A stretch of 64,000 bases of DNA, from NCBI RefSeq assembly GCF_029989365.1, contig NZ_JAPRAQ010000003.1, positions 525,084 to 589,083 on the forward strand, given 5' to 3'. This DNA is from Bradyrhizobium sp. Arg816. GTDB taxonomy: Bacteria; Pseudomonadota; Alphaproteobacteria; Rhizobiales; Xanthobacteraceae. Of the stretch, positions 54,223 through 63,885 are shown piece after piece (positions within the stretch are counted from its first letter, which is position 1; each line of letters opens with the position of its first letter). Under the pieces are notes generated by a model, which worked only from the letters and a program-made list of their open reading frames with translations, was not told the DNA's origin and ran no database searches. The translations under genes and the position numbers were made by a program.

Positions 54223-54386
54223 GGGCGCTGCAATCGACTTACAGCAACGATCAAGGCAGGCCGTTCGAGAACTTCCACCAACTTTTCAAGAATACGCGCA
54301 TTATCCTTGGGATGGGGCCGAAGGAATTCTTCCAATATGAGTTGCGCGTCGCTAATCGCTTCCAGGGCTAATTGCTGATCAGTCAT
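54219..54386 (-). CDS. 55-residue hypothetical protein coupled to the secreted protein gene
   Basis: Short frame ATG 54386 to TGA 54219, overlapping the next start by 4 bases (ATGA). The product is a helical, acidic-basic mix (TDQQLALEAISDAQLILEE, then NARILEKLVEVLERPALIVA) with no signal peptide or cysteine. It could be a small soluble helical protein or mainly a translated leader for the following gene. No family is recognised. The upstream ribosome site is weak (GAG). Confidence 0.5.
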   Translation of the reverse strand: MTDQQLALEAISDAQLILEEFLRPHPKDNARILEKLVEVLERPALIVAVSRLQRP

Positions 54387-54884
54387 CACTGCTTACTCAT
54401 CAATTAGTTGCGCTGAGGAAGCGAGCGAAGGGAGAGATCAAGTCATCTTTGAGGAATATCCCCGCTCTTCTTTTCACTTTTTATTTCAAATCTCGCGCCT
54501 CGGCCGCAGCTTCCGTGTCGCGGGGCGCGCTCCGCGCGTTCGTTTCGATGGCGGCGCATGTTCTTCTTATTCGATGCAAAAACAAAACCGCGTAACGGAA
54601 GCTCGGCTATCTCTTCCAAGGCGATCCGCTTCTGAGCGGCCGACAAATGTCTGTAATGGAGGTCGGTGCGGCTGGATCCAGATTTAAAAACCAACCCCAT
54701 CTCCCACAAGGGGAAAAGGGAAGAGGGGGGGGGATTTCGGAATAGTAGCATTGTGCGCCTGTTTTGCCCGACGAGTCAAACTGCGTCCTGGCCCGCCGGC
54801 GCAAGCCATTGATTCTCCACGCCCCGGCTACTGTGCATGGGGTTGTTTTTCAGATTTTTGATTGAGCGGCCGCAGCAGCGGCCC
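54387..54884. other. Gene-poor interval before the chemotaxis receptor
   Basis: 498 bp. It contains half of a family F-like element (CCCCATCTCCCACAAGGGG near 54696-54714), a run of nine G at about 54725-54733, and no frame with protein-like composition. No RNA gene was recognised. Confidence 0.5.
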
Positions 54885-56309
54885 TCAGCTCTGCCGAAAT
54901 CCCATCCGGAAGGCGCCCCAGTGCTTGCCGCGGATCACGATCGGCGAGGACAGGTCCTTCATCAGCACGAACTGCCCGCCGCCCATGTCGCGGCGATAGG
55001 TCTGGAGCAGGAACGGTTTTGTGTTGGCTGCAACCTTCTTCACCGCGCGGTCGCTGAACAGGCGGCGATTGCGGCAATTGGCGTTGTTCCAGACGGGATC
55101 CTTGCCCTGCGGCAGGCGGTAGTTCGGGTTGTGAGTCGGCAGATAGCCGCCCTTGGCCCAGGCGACGCAGAACACGATGCGGGGGTCTGACTTCTGGATC
55201 GGGTCCTGGATGGCGGGCAGCACGCGGTCGGTGAAGTCGACGTAGTTCGTGTTGTATTGCTTGGGATCGGTGCCGGGGATGTCCCGGTAGTTCTCGTCCA
55301 TGAGCTGGTCGAGCGTGATCTCGCCGCGGTCGATTGCGGCCTCGAACTCGTCCGAGATCCGCTTTGCGGTCTCGACGACGACGCGGATCAGCGGCGCATC
55401 CGATGTCTCGACGCCGCTGTCGGCGATCATTGCGATCAGCGCTTCGGACGTGTCGAGCAGTTTTGTCACGCGCTGATCGGCGTTCCTGAGATCGCGCGAG
55501 GACAGGTCGACGCCCTTGGCGAGCTCGTTGAGCTCGCTGATGACCGTGTCGCAATGGCCGAGATTGGAGGTCGCGGCGCGCGTGACGCTGTCGATCTCCG
55601 CTTCCACGGAGGCAAAACCCTGCTGGACCCGCGAGATGATGCCGGAGATCTGCTGGGCGCCTTCGCCGGCGGTCTTGGCGCGTTGCGAGGCGTCGCTGCT
55701 CTCGCCGATCAGGCCTTCGATCTGGCCGTCGAGATCGCGCACGGTGTCGGAGATCTGATGCGTGGCCGCACGGGTAGCCTCCGCGAGATTCTTGACCTCG
55801 CTTGCCACCACCGCAAAGCCGCGGCCGGCATTGCCGGCGCGGGCGGCTTCGATGGTGGCATTGAGCGCGAGCAAATTGGTCTGCTTGGCGATCGCCTCGA
55901 TCGAGCCGGACACTTTCGCCACCTGCGCCAGCGCCGAGCCGACGGCGCTCAGGCGCGCCTCGATCCGCGCCACGGCTGCGACGAGCTCGGAGATGTGGCT
56001 GACCGCGGTGTCGACCGCGCCGCGCGATTGCGCGATCTCGCCGACCGCCGCCGATGCGGTCGATTGCACCGCTTGCGACGCATTGGCGATATCGTGATTG
56101 GCTGAGACCATCGTCTCGGCCGTCTCCTGGAGGTGATGGAACCGTTCGGACTGGTTCGCGACGCGGTTTGCGACTTCCTGGACGTTGCCGGCGATGTCGG
56201 CGAGCTCGACGCCGAGACCGCCGATGCGGTCGGCGAGCTGGTCGATCAGGCGTTCGGCAAGTGTCCGGTTGGAGCCGGTGTCCAGGACTGCCAGTTGTGC
56301 GACGGACAT
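54885..56309 (-). CDS. Soluble methyl-accepting chemotaxis protein with C-terminal sensor-like domain
   Basis: A 474-residue receptor without membrane helices. The N-terminal two thirds is a signalling coiled coil with the hairpin-tip motif ([35 protein letters not shown] in effect). The last about 135 residues form a Cache-like domain ([54 protein letters not shown]). Domain order is inverted relative to classic receptors. It probably senses a cytoplasmic signal or redox state and feeds CheA. GAGGACTC precedes the ATG. The downstream-neighbour receptor shares the C-terminal domain. No che genes are near. Confidence 0.87.
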   Translation of the reverse strand: MSVAQLAVLDTGSNRTLAERLIDQLADRIGGLGVELADIAGNVQEVANRVANQSERFHHLQETAETMVSANHDIANASQAVQSTASAAVGEIAQSRGAVDTAVSHISELVAAVARIEARLSAVGSALAQVAKVSGSIEAIAKQTNLLALNATIEAARAGNAGRGFAVVASEVKNLAEATRAATHQISDTVRDLDGQIEGLIGESSDASQRAKTAGEGAQQISGIISRVQQGFASVEAEIDSVTRAATSNLGHCDTVISELNELAKGVDLSSRDLRNADQRVTKLLDTSEALIAMIADSGVETSDAPLIRVVVETAKRISDEFEAAIDRGEITLDQLMDENYRDIPGTDPKQYNTNYVDFTDRVLPAIQDPIQKSDPRIVFCVAWAKGGYLPTHNPNYRLPQGKDPVWNNANCRNRRLFSDRAVKKVAANTKPFLLQTYRRDMGGGQFVLMKDLSSPIVIRGKHWGAFRMGFRQS

Positions 56310-56423
56310 GTTTTGAGAGTCCTCCAGTCAGAGCCGTTCGCCGGCTCTCCGCGGCATTCCCATTCCCATTCCAATTCCAGCCTTAAAGGATGATTCGCGG
56401 CCGGCGTCTTGCCTGAGCGTGCA

Positions 56424-58169
56424 CTACAGCTTGTAAGCCGTGCGGAATCCGCCCCAGTGCCGGCCCTGGACGCGGATCGGAACGTCGATCTCGCGCATCA
56501 TCACGGTGTTGCCGTTGCCCATGTCGCGGGCATAGCTCTGGACCAGGTACGAGCGCAGGTTGCGTGCGGCGGCGAGCCCTGCCGGGTCGTTGAAGATCCG
56601 CCGGTTGCGGCTGTTGGCGGTATTCCAGGCGGTGTCGCCCGGCCGCTGCGGATGCGAATAGATCTTGTTGTGCACCGGCAGGAAGCCGTTGCGGTCGACC
56701 ATGGCGCAGAATGCCATGCGCGGTTCCTTGGCGAGAAAGGCTTCCTGGAACGCCGGCAGCGCGCGGTCGGCCCAGTCCAGATATTTCGTGCGGTATTGCT
56801 GCGGATTGGTGCCGGCGATCTCTGCATAGTCGGTGTCGAAGAGGTCGTCGATCTTGACCTCGCCGCGTGCAACCGCCTGCTCGAAAATCCGGGTCAGCGC
56901 CGTGCCGGCTTCCATGGCGCGGGTGACGAACTCGGTGTTCTCCTCGTGGATCGACCAGAGCCTGTCTTCGATCTTCTCGCTGAGATCGGCGTCGGGGCTG
57001 ACGAATTGCGCGCGGGCGCCGGCCTTGGACTGCTCGATCACGCGCAGGCGGCAGGCGCCGACGCCTTCGAGGGTGCCGTCGACGACGGCCTGCGTGGCAA
57101 GCTTCGCCGCCTCCGCGCCGCCGATCAGCACGCCGTCCATCGCGATCTCGTAGACCTGCAACACGCCGCGCGCGGTTTCGAACTTGAGATGGCAGGGCAG
57201 CCGCTCGGTCTTGCGGCGGTCGTCGTGCTCGCTCTGGCGCAGCAGCACCGCACAGCGCGATTTCAGCTTCCGTGCGAAGGTGGTGACGGCCTTGCCGGCG
57301 CTGGCGACGTTCTCGCCGTGGGTCTCGGCGGCCTTGGTCGCGGCGTCGATCTCGGCCGCGCTCTCGCCGACGGAGATGATGAACTGCGACGCGCTTGCCG
57401 CGTTGCCGGAGACCTCGCTGGTGGTGGCATTCTGCTCGGCGACCGCGCCGTTGACGGTGTCGAACACCGGGCGGATCGCCTCGATTGCCTGCGCGATGCG
57501 GTGCACGGCGTCGGCCGAGCCGGCGGCGTCGCGCTGGAGCGCGTCGATCTTCCTGGTGATCTCCTCCGTCGCGCCCTGGGTCTGCACCGCGAGCGCCTTC
57601 ACTTCGGTGGCGACGACCGCAAAGCCCTTGCCGGCCGCACCCGCACGCGCGGCCTCGATGGTGGAGTTCAGCGCGAGCAGCGTCGTCTGCCGTGCGATCT
57701 GCGCGATCAGATTGACGACATTGCCGATGGCGGCGGAGGATTCGCGCAGGCGGTCGACATTGGCGCGGGCTTCCTGCGCCGCGGCGCTGGCTTCGTCGGC
57801 GAGCTTGCCGGCCGCGCGCACCTGCGCGCCGATGCCTTGCGCGGACTGGGTGAACTTGTCGGCGGCATGGGCAAAGCTCGACGCGTTCGACTGGGCGGCA
57901 TTGGTGCGGCCGGTGAGGGCGTCGGTGCGCTCGCGAATATCCGCGAGCGTTGCCGCGGTCGCCTCCGCGCCGCCGGCGACCGAATTGGCGGCGCGCTCGA
58001 GCTGGCGGATCATGGCGCCGAGCTCGAGTTCCAGCAGTTCCAGGATTTCCCTGGCCGAATCGGCATCAGCGGCCGGGACGGGCTCGGAATTGGCCGCCGG
58101 CGGAGCCTGCGGGGCGGCCGCCGGCGCAGCCATGTCCGGCTGACGCTTCCGAAATAATGCGAACGCCAT
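56424..58169 (-). CDS. Soluble methyl-accepting chemotaxis protein with PilZ-like and C-terminal sensor-like domains
   Basis: A 581-residue receptor. It has a Pro/Ala-rich N-terminus, a signalling coiled coil ([22 protein letters not shown] region about 160-190), a PilZ-like segment (about 345-430; RKTER matches RxxxR but the second motif reads AMDGVLIGG instead of DxSxxG), and a C-terminal Cache-like domain of about 135 residues similar to the neighbouring receptor (EIAGTNPQQYRTKYLDW, NSRNRRIFND, YARDMGNGNT, PIRVQGRHWGGFRTAY). c-di-GMP input to chemotaxis is a plausible inference, weakened by the altered motif. ATG 58169 is favoured over an in-frame extension. Confidence 0.87.
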   Translation of the reverse strand: MAFALFRKRQPDMAAPAAAPQAPPAANSEPVPAADADSAREILELLELELGAMIRQLERAANSVAGGAEATAATLADIRERTDALTGRTNAAQSNASSFAHAADKFTQSAQGIGAQVRAAGKLADEASAAAQEARANVDRLRESSAAIGNVVNLIAQIARQTTLLALNSTIEAARAGAAGKGFAVVATEVKALAVQTQGATEEITRKIDALQRDAAGSADAVHRIAQAIEAIRPVFDTVNGAVAEQNATTSEVSGNAASASQFIISVGESAAEIDAATKAAETHGENVASAGKAVTTFARKLKSRCAVLLRQSEHDDRRKTERLPCHLKFETARGVLQVYEIAMDGVLIGGAEAAKLATQAVVDGTLEGVGACRLRVIEQSKAGARAQFVSPDADLSEKIEDRLWSIHEENTEFVTRAMEAGTALTRIFEQAVARGEVKIDDLFDTDYAEIAGTNPQQYRTKYLDWADRALPAFQEAFLAKEPRMAFCAMVDRNGFLPVHNKIYSHPQRPGDTAWNTANSRNRRIFNDPAGLAAARNLRSYLVQSYARDMGNGNTVMMREIDVPIRVQGRHWGGFRTAYKL

Positions 58170-58372
58170 CAGGTCACTCTTGTCGGGAGACGGGTAGACG
58201 CTATTTTCGCAGGCCGGAATGAAATCAGGGTTAACGATGCCTGACTTCTGGGCACGTTCCACTACGGTACTACCTTAAAGTATGAGAGGCCCTTTCATTC
58301 CGGTGGGTTGGCGGCCTATAAGGCCGCGCTTCCCACGCTCACCTTTGGCGCACGATTCCTGACGAGACACGC

Positions 58373-59119
58373 ATGGCCGGACATTCCCAATTCAAGAACA
58401 TCATGCACCGCAAGGGGCGGCAGGATGCCCAGAAGTCGAAGCTGTTCGGCAAGCTGGCGCGGGAAATCACCGTCGCGGCCAAGCTCGGCACGCCCGACCC
58501 CAACATGAATCCGCGCCTGCGTGCCGCCATCATCGCGGCGCGCCAGGAGAACATGCCGAAGGACAATATCGAGCGCGCCGTCAAGAAGGCGCTCGGCAAT
58601 GACGGCGAGAACTATGACGAGATCCGCTACGAGGGTTACGGCCCCGGCGGCGTCGCCGTCATCGTCGAGGCGCTGACCGACAACCGCAACCGCGCCGCCT
58701 CCGACATCCGCTCCTTCTTCACCAAGTCGGGCGGCAATCTCGGCGAAACCGGCTCGGTCTCCTTCATGTTCGACCGCACCGGCATCATCGAATACGACCG
58801 CAGCGTCGCCTCCGACGACGCGGTGCTGGATGCCGCGATCGAGGCCGGTGCCGATGACGTGGTCTCGGGCGAAGGCGGACACGAGATCTACGCCTCGACC
58901 GAAGGCTATCGCGACGTCGCCAAGGCGCTGGAAGCCAAGTTCGGCGAGCCGCGCAAGGCCGCGCTGATCTGGAAGCCGCAGAATACGCTGGCGGTCGACG
59001 ACGAGACCGGCGAGAAGCTCTTGAAGCTGATGGACCTGCTCAACGAGCACGACGACGTCCAGCACGTCTACGCCAATTTCGAGGTGTCCGACGCGCTGAT
59101 GGCGAAGATGGGCGGCTGA
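58373..59119 (+). CDS. YebC/PmpR family protein
   Basis: A 248-residue member of the YebC family, beginning [22 protein letters not shown] and with [36 protein letters not shown] and [14 protein letters not shown]. These proteins bind DNA as regulators or aid translation of proline-rich stretches. The place before ruvCAB is the usual one in proteobacteria and argues for a housekeeping role. Separated from ruvC by a palindromic repeat. Confidence 0.94.
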   Translation: MAGHSQFKNIMHRKGRQDAQKSKLFGKLAREITVAAKLGTPDPNMNPRLRAAIIAARQENMPKDNIERAVKKALGNDGENYDEIRYEGYGPGGVAVIVEALTDNRNRAASDIRSFFTKSGGNLGETGSVSFMFDRTGIIEYDRSVASDDAVLDAAIEAGADDVVSGEGGHEIYASTEGYRDVAKALEAKFGEPRKAALIWKPQNTLAVDDETGEKLLKLMDLLNEHDDVQHVYANFEVSDALMAKMGG

Positions 59120-59141
59120 GGCAGCCAGCTCCGAATTTCCC

Positions 59142-59246
59142 TGTCGTCGCCCGGCTTGACCGGGCGACCCAGTATTCCAGAGACGCCAGCGAGATACGGA
59201 GAAGCCGCGGCGTACTGGATACCCCGTTTTCGCGGGGTATGACGTC
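59142..59246. repeat. Family A palindromic repeat
   Basis: TGTCGTCGCCCGGCTTGACC with GTATTCCAGAGACG, then GCGGCGTACTGGATACC and a short hairpin CCCCGTTTTCGCGGGG before GACG. It lies between yebC and ruvC. Confidence 0.8.
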
Positions 59247-59305
59247 GGAGGGTGCTGCGGGCAGCGCGGCAATCTCCGACGAGTCCCACTTCCCCTGTTA
59301 CTTCC

Positions 59306-59320
59306 GTTCTGTTTCTGTTT
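59306..59320 (+). promoter_or_regulatory. Near-consensus alphaproteobacterial LexA box
   Basis: GTTC-TGTTTCT-GTTT matches the alphaproteobacterial SOS box GTTC-N7-GTTC at seven of eight positions. It lies 33 bases upstream of the ruvC start. ruvCAB belongs to the SOS regulon in several alphaproteobacteria, so the site is plausible but unproven. Confidence 0.45.
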
Positions 59321-59352
59321 CCCCCACCGCAGCCAGCCGCTATCACTGGCCC

Positions 59353-59880
59353 ATGACTGCGCTCCCGATTCGTGGCCCCGTTCGCATCATCGGCATCGAC
59401 CCCGGCCTGCGCCGCACCGGCTGGGGCGTGATCGAGGCCGAGGGCAATCGCTTGATCTGCGTCGCCTGCGGCTCGGTGGAACCGCCGGACGATTTGCCGC
59501 TGGCGAGCCGGCTGCTCGCGATCCATGAGGGGCTTGCCGCCGTCCTGTCCGGTCACAAGCCGATGGAAGCCGCGGTCGAGCAGACCTTTGTGAACAAGGA
59601 CGGCGTCGCGACGCTGAAGCTCGGCCAGGCCCGCGGCGTCGCCATGCTGGCGCCCGCGATGTTCGGCATTACTGTTGCCGAATACGCGCCGAACCAGGTC
59701 AAGAAGACGGTGGTCGGCGCCGGTCACGCCGACAAGCACCAGATCGCGATGATGCTGAAGATTTTGCTGCCCAAGGCCGAGCCGCCGTCAGCGGACGCCG
59801 CCGACGCGCTCGCCATCGCTATCACCCACGCCCATCACCGCCAGAGCACGGCGCTCAGGCTGAAGGTGGCGGGCTTATGA
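59353..59880 (+). CDS. ruvC: Crossover junction endodeoxyribonuclease RuvC
   Basis: A 175-residue Holliday junction resolvase. Catalytic carboxylates sit in [23 protein letters not shown] and [12 protein letters not shown]. It cleaves four-way junctions held by RuvAB. The start at 59353 fits the family N-terminus; the in-frame upstream extension lacks a ribosome site. Its TGA overlaps ruvA's ATG by 4 bases, so the three ruv genes are a coupled operon. Confidence 0.96.
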   Translation: MTALPIRGPVRIIGIDPGLRRTGWGVIEAEGNRLICVACGSVEPPDDLPLASRLLAIHEGLAAVLSGHKPMEAAVEQTFVNKDGVATLKLGQARGVAMLAPAMFGITVAEYAPNQVKKTVVGAGHADKHQIAMMLKILLPKAEPPSADAADALAIAITHAHHRQSTALRLKVAGL

Positions 59881-60490
59881 TCGGCAAGCTCAAGGGCCTG
59901 ATCGATTCCTATGGCGAGGATTATGTGCTCCTCGACGTCGGCGGCGTCGGCTATCAGGTGCACTGCTCGACGCGCACGCTGCAGCATCTGCCGTCGCCCG
60001 GTGAAGCCGCAGTGCTGTCGATCGAGACCTACGTCCGCGAAGATCAAATAAAGCTGTTCGGCTTCCGCACCGACCAGGAGCGCGAATGGTTTCGCCTGCT
60101 CCAGACCGTGCAGGGCGTCGGCGCCAAGGTCGCGCTCGCGGTGCTCGGCACGCTCGTGCCTTCCGACCTCGCAAATGCCATCGCGCTGCGCGACAAGGCC
60201 GCGGTGGCGCGTACGCCCGGCGTCGGTCCCAAGGTTGCCGAGCGCATCGTCACCGAATTGAAAGACAAGGCGCCGGCCTTCGCCAATGTCGATCCCGCTG
60301 TCGTGCATCTCGCCGGCGCCGTCGACGACCAGCGTGCGCCGCGGCCCGTCGCGGACGCGATCTCCGCGCTCGTCAATCTCGGCTACGGCCAGCCGCAGGC
60401 GGCGGCGGCGATTGCATCCGCATCGCGCAGCGCGGGTGAGAATGCCGAGACGGCGCAGCTCATTCGCCTCGGGCTGAAGGAGCTCGCGAA

Positions 60491-60494
<4 letters not shown>
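59877..60494 (+). CDS. ruvA: Holliday junction DNA helicase subunit RuvA
   Basis: A 205-residue junction-recognition protein. [31 protein letters not shown] begins domain I in effect, [14 protein letters not shown] and [19 protein letters not shown] are the two helix-hairpin-helix DNA-binding motifs, and a flexible linker leads to the C-terminal domain that touches RuvB. It overlaps ruvC and ruvB by 4 bases each. Confidence 0.96.
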
Positions 60495-61549
<1,055 letters not shown>

Positions 61550-61600
61550 TCTCGCGCAAATGCCGGGTGCAGCTATCGTCATGAACTCCCGGTAACCTTT

Positions 61601-61637
61601 GTGCAGACAGTCTGCACGCGAATGCAGACCGTCTGCA
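61601..61637. promoter_or_regulatory. Twin palindromic operator (TGCAGAC-N-GTCTGCA, two copies)
   Basis: GTGCAGACAGTCTGCAC (61601-61617) and TGCAGACCGTCTGCA (61623-61637) are near-identical perfect palindromes with centres at 61609 and 61630, 21 bp or two helical turns apart. Size and symmetry resemble TetR-family operators bound by two dimers on one DNA face. The next gene is the metallophosphoesterase at 61702. No regulator gene is in the window. Confidence 0.65.
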
Positions 61638-61701
61638 CGAGCGGACCCAAATTCCGCTTCAATCGGACCGCATCACAAAGCTGCATCACCATCGGGCTTC
61701 C

Positions 61702-62619
61702 ATGATCACGCGTCGTCATCTCATCCGTTCCATCGGCGGCCTGTCCGCGCTCGGCGTCTCGACCGCGGCCTATGGCGTCGGCGTCGAGCCGCTGCGGCTC
61801 CGCGTCACCCGTTATCACCCGACCCCGCGGCAATGGCCGGCGGATTTTCCGCTCAAGATCGCCATCGTCACCGACATTCATGCCTGTGATCCCTGGATGT
61901 CGCTGGAGCGGATCGAGGGCATCGTCGATCGCACCAATGCGCTCAACGCCGATGTCATCGTGCTGCTCGGCGACTATGTCGCGGGTGTTCACCAGGTCAC
62001 GCGCATCATTCCGTCGAGCGAATGGGCCAAGGTGCTCGCGGGCCTCAAGGCACCGCTCGGCGTCCATGCCGTCATGGGCAATCACGATTATTGGGTGGAC
62101 AGGGCCGTGCAGCAGGCCGGGCACGGGCCGACAGCCGCCCATCGCGCGCTGGAGGCGGCTGGCATTCCCGTTTACGAGAACGACGTCGTGCGTCTCACCA
62201 AGGACGGACGCTCCTTCTGGCTCGCGGGCCTCGGCGATCAGCTCGCCTACTATCCCGCGAAGCGCTATGGCCGAAGCGTGCACCGGCTTGGCGCCGACGA
62301 TCTCGCGGGCACGCTGGCGAAGGTCACCGACGATGCGCCGGTCATCCTGCTCGCGCATGAGCCCAATATCGCGCCGCTCGTACCCGCGCGCGTCGCGCTG
62401 CAACTGTCCGGTCATACCCATGGCGGCCAGGTCCGCCTGTTCGGCTGGTCGCCGGCTGTTCCGCCTCAGCACGGCGTGCGGCTCGCCTATGGTCACTTCC
62501 GGCTGAAATGCGACGTCATCGTCTCCGGCGGCCTCGGTTGCAGCATCATGCCGGTCCGCGTCGGCGTGCCGCCTGAGATCGTCGAGGTGACGCTGGGAAG
62601 GACGCCGGCCGTGGCATAA
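61702..62619 (+). CDS. Metallophosphoesterase, probably Tat-exported (YkuE/LpxG-like)
   Basis: A 305-residue calcineurin-type phosphoesterase. Metal motifs are TDIHACDP, GDYVAG, GNHDYW, LLAHEP and SGHTHGGQ. The N-terminus ITRRHLIRSIGGLSALG resembles a short twin-arginine signal, suggesting a membrane or periplasmic site, as in YkuE-type enzymes that act on lipids or UDP-sugars of the envelope. It lies downstream of ruvB with the double operator in between, so it is probably regulated separately. Confidence 0.88.
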   Translation: MITRRHLIRSIGGLSALGVSTAAYGVGVEPLRLRVTRYHPTPRQWPADFPLKIAIVTDIHACDPWMSLERIEGIVDRTNALNADVIVLLGDYVAGVHQVTRIIPSSEWAKVLAGLKAPLGVHAVMGNHDYWVDRAVQQAGHGPTAAHRALEAAGIPVYENDVVRLTKDGRSFWLAGLGDQLAYYPAKRYGRSVHRLGADDLAGTLAKVTDDAPVILLAHEPNIAPLVPARVALQLSGHTHGGQVRLFGWSPAVPPQHGVRLAYGHFRLKCDVIVSGGLGCSIMPVRVGVPPEIVEVTLGRTPAVA

Positions 62620-62688
62620 GCTGCGCTTGCGCGGCCGGCTGTTTTTGCGCAAAACGGGCCGGTTGCAAAAAGCGAAGAGGCTCGCGAC

Positions 62689-63138
62689 GTGACAGCCCAT
62701 CTCGACGGCGAGATCCGCGACGGCCGCCATCACATGCAGGTCCGCGTCTACTACGAGGACACGGATTTCTCCGGCATCGTCTATCACGCCAATTATCTCC
62801 GCTACTTGGAGCGTGGGCGCACCAATCATCTGCGGCTGATGGGGGCCGAGCAGCAGGCACTGTTCGACCAGGTCGAAACGGAGGGCGCGGGCTTTGCCTT
62901 CGTGGTGCGCTCGATGCATCTGGATTTTCTGAAACCCGCGCGGATGGACGACGTGCTCGACGTCGTGACGTGGCCGGTTGCGGTGAAAGGCGCCTCCATC
63001 ATGCTGGCGCAGGAGGTGCGGCGGGCCGAGGACTTGCTGGTGAAAGCCGAGGTGCGCGTCGCCTTCATCAGCGGCGGCCGCGCCCAGTCGATCCCGAAAT
63101 CGATCCGCACCCTGATGAAGGCCGATCTGATTTCCTGA
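62689..63138 (+). CDS. YbgC/4HBT family acyl-CoA thioesterase
   Basis: A 149-residue hotdog-fold thioesterase. VRVYYEDTDFSGIVYHANYLRYLERGRT contains the catalytic aspartate of the YbgC/4-hydroxybenzoyl-CoA thioesterase family, and VRSMHLDFLKPARMDDVLDV follows. It starts at GTG 62689 with GAGG upstream. In most proteobacteria ybgC leads the tol-pal operon after ruvCAB; here the following gene is a DUF1348 protein in the same direction and no tolQ is seen up to the window end. Confidence 0.9.
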   Translation: MTAHLDGEIRDGRHHMQVRVYYEDTDFSGIVYHANYLRYLERGRTNHLRLMGAEQQALFDQVETEGAGFAFVVRSMHLDFLKPARMDDVLDVVTWPVAVKGASIMLAQEVRRAEDLLVKAEVRVAFISGGRAQSIPKSIRTLMKADLIS

Positions 63139-63165
63139 TCGCCCGATAAGTGATCGCGCGATAAG
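63136..63165. repeat. 15-bp direct repeat at the ybgC stop
   Basis: TGATCGCCCGATAAG and TGATCGCGCGATAAG are adjacent copies; the first includes the ybgC stop codon. Probably a chance slippage duplication. Confidence 0.6.
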
Positions 63166-63231
63166 TGATGGCCTATCGACTCCGCCAATTGCGGCGATAG
63201 ATTGCGGCCTGGACCAACCGATGAGGCCACC

Positions 63232-63699
63232 ATGTCGCGCCCGCCGCTTCCACCCTTCACCCGTGAGACCGCCGCGCAAAAGGCGCGCATGGCCGAGGAC
63301 GCCTGGAATTCGCGCGATCCGGTGAAAGTCTCGCTTGCCTACACCGAGGACAGCCGCTGGCGCAATCGCTCGGAGGTGTTCCAGGGCCGCGAAGCCATCG
63401 TCGCCTTCCTCACCCGCAAATGGGAGAAGGAGCAGGAGTATCGCCTGATCAAGGACCTCTGGGCTTTCGACGGCAACCACATCGCGGTGCGCTTTCAGTA
63501 CGAATGGCATGACGCCAGCGGCCAGTGGTATCGCTCCTACGGCAACGAGCAATGGGAGTTCGACGAGCACGGGCTGATGCGGCGCCGCGAGGCCTCGATC
63601 AACGACATCATGATTGCGGAGAAAGACCGCCGGTTTCACTGGCCGGCGCCGGGACCGCGGCCGGCGGAGGTGCCGGGGCTGGGGACCGAGCCGTTCTGA
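63232..63699 (+). CDS. DUF1348 (NTF2-like) family protein
   Basis: A 155-residue protein of the DUF1348/SnoaL-like family. [47 protein letters not shown] and [24 protein letters not shown] form the cone-shaped NTF2 fold, often a binding or isomerase scaffold. Biochemical role is unknown. The ATG at 63232 follows GAGGCCACC. It stands 93 bp after the thioesterase gene and before a palindromic repeat. Confidence 0.9.
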   Translation: MSRPPLPPFTRETAAQKARMAEDAWNSRDPVKVSLAYTEDSRWRNRSEVFQGREAIVAFLTRKWEKEQEYRLIKDLWAFDGNHIAVRFQYEWHDASGQWYRSYGNEQWEFDEHGLMRRREASINDIMIAEKDRRFHWPAPGPRPAEVPGLGTEPF

Positions 63700-63724
63700 G
63701 GCTTGCGGAGATAGTGCAGCGAGC

Positions 63725-63876
63725 ACGCTGCACCCTCTCCCCCTGTGGGAGAGGGTGGCTCGCCGCGCAGCGGCGAGGCGGGTGAGGGGTGTCTCTCCGC
63801 TCGTGACCCTCTTGCAATTGAGCTTGCCGAAGCAACCCCTCATCCGGCGCTTCGCGCCACCTTCTCCCACAAGGGG
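63725..63876. repeat. Family F palindromic repeat
   Basis: CCCTCTCCCCCTGTGGGAGAGGG with CTCGCCGCGCAGCGGCGAG and GGTGAGGGGTG at the left, and CAACCCCTCATCCGGCG ... CTTCTCCCACAAGGGG at the right. Same family as 34013-34160 and 37985-38125. It lies between convergent genes. Confidence 0.82.
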
Positions 63877-63885
63877 CCTGTTGCG

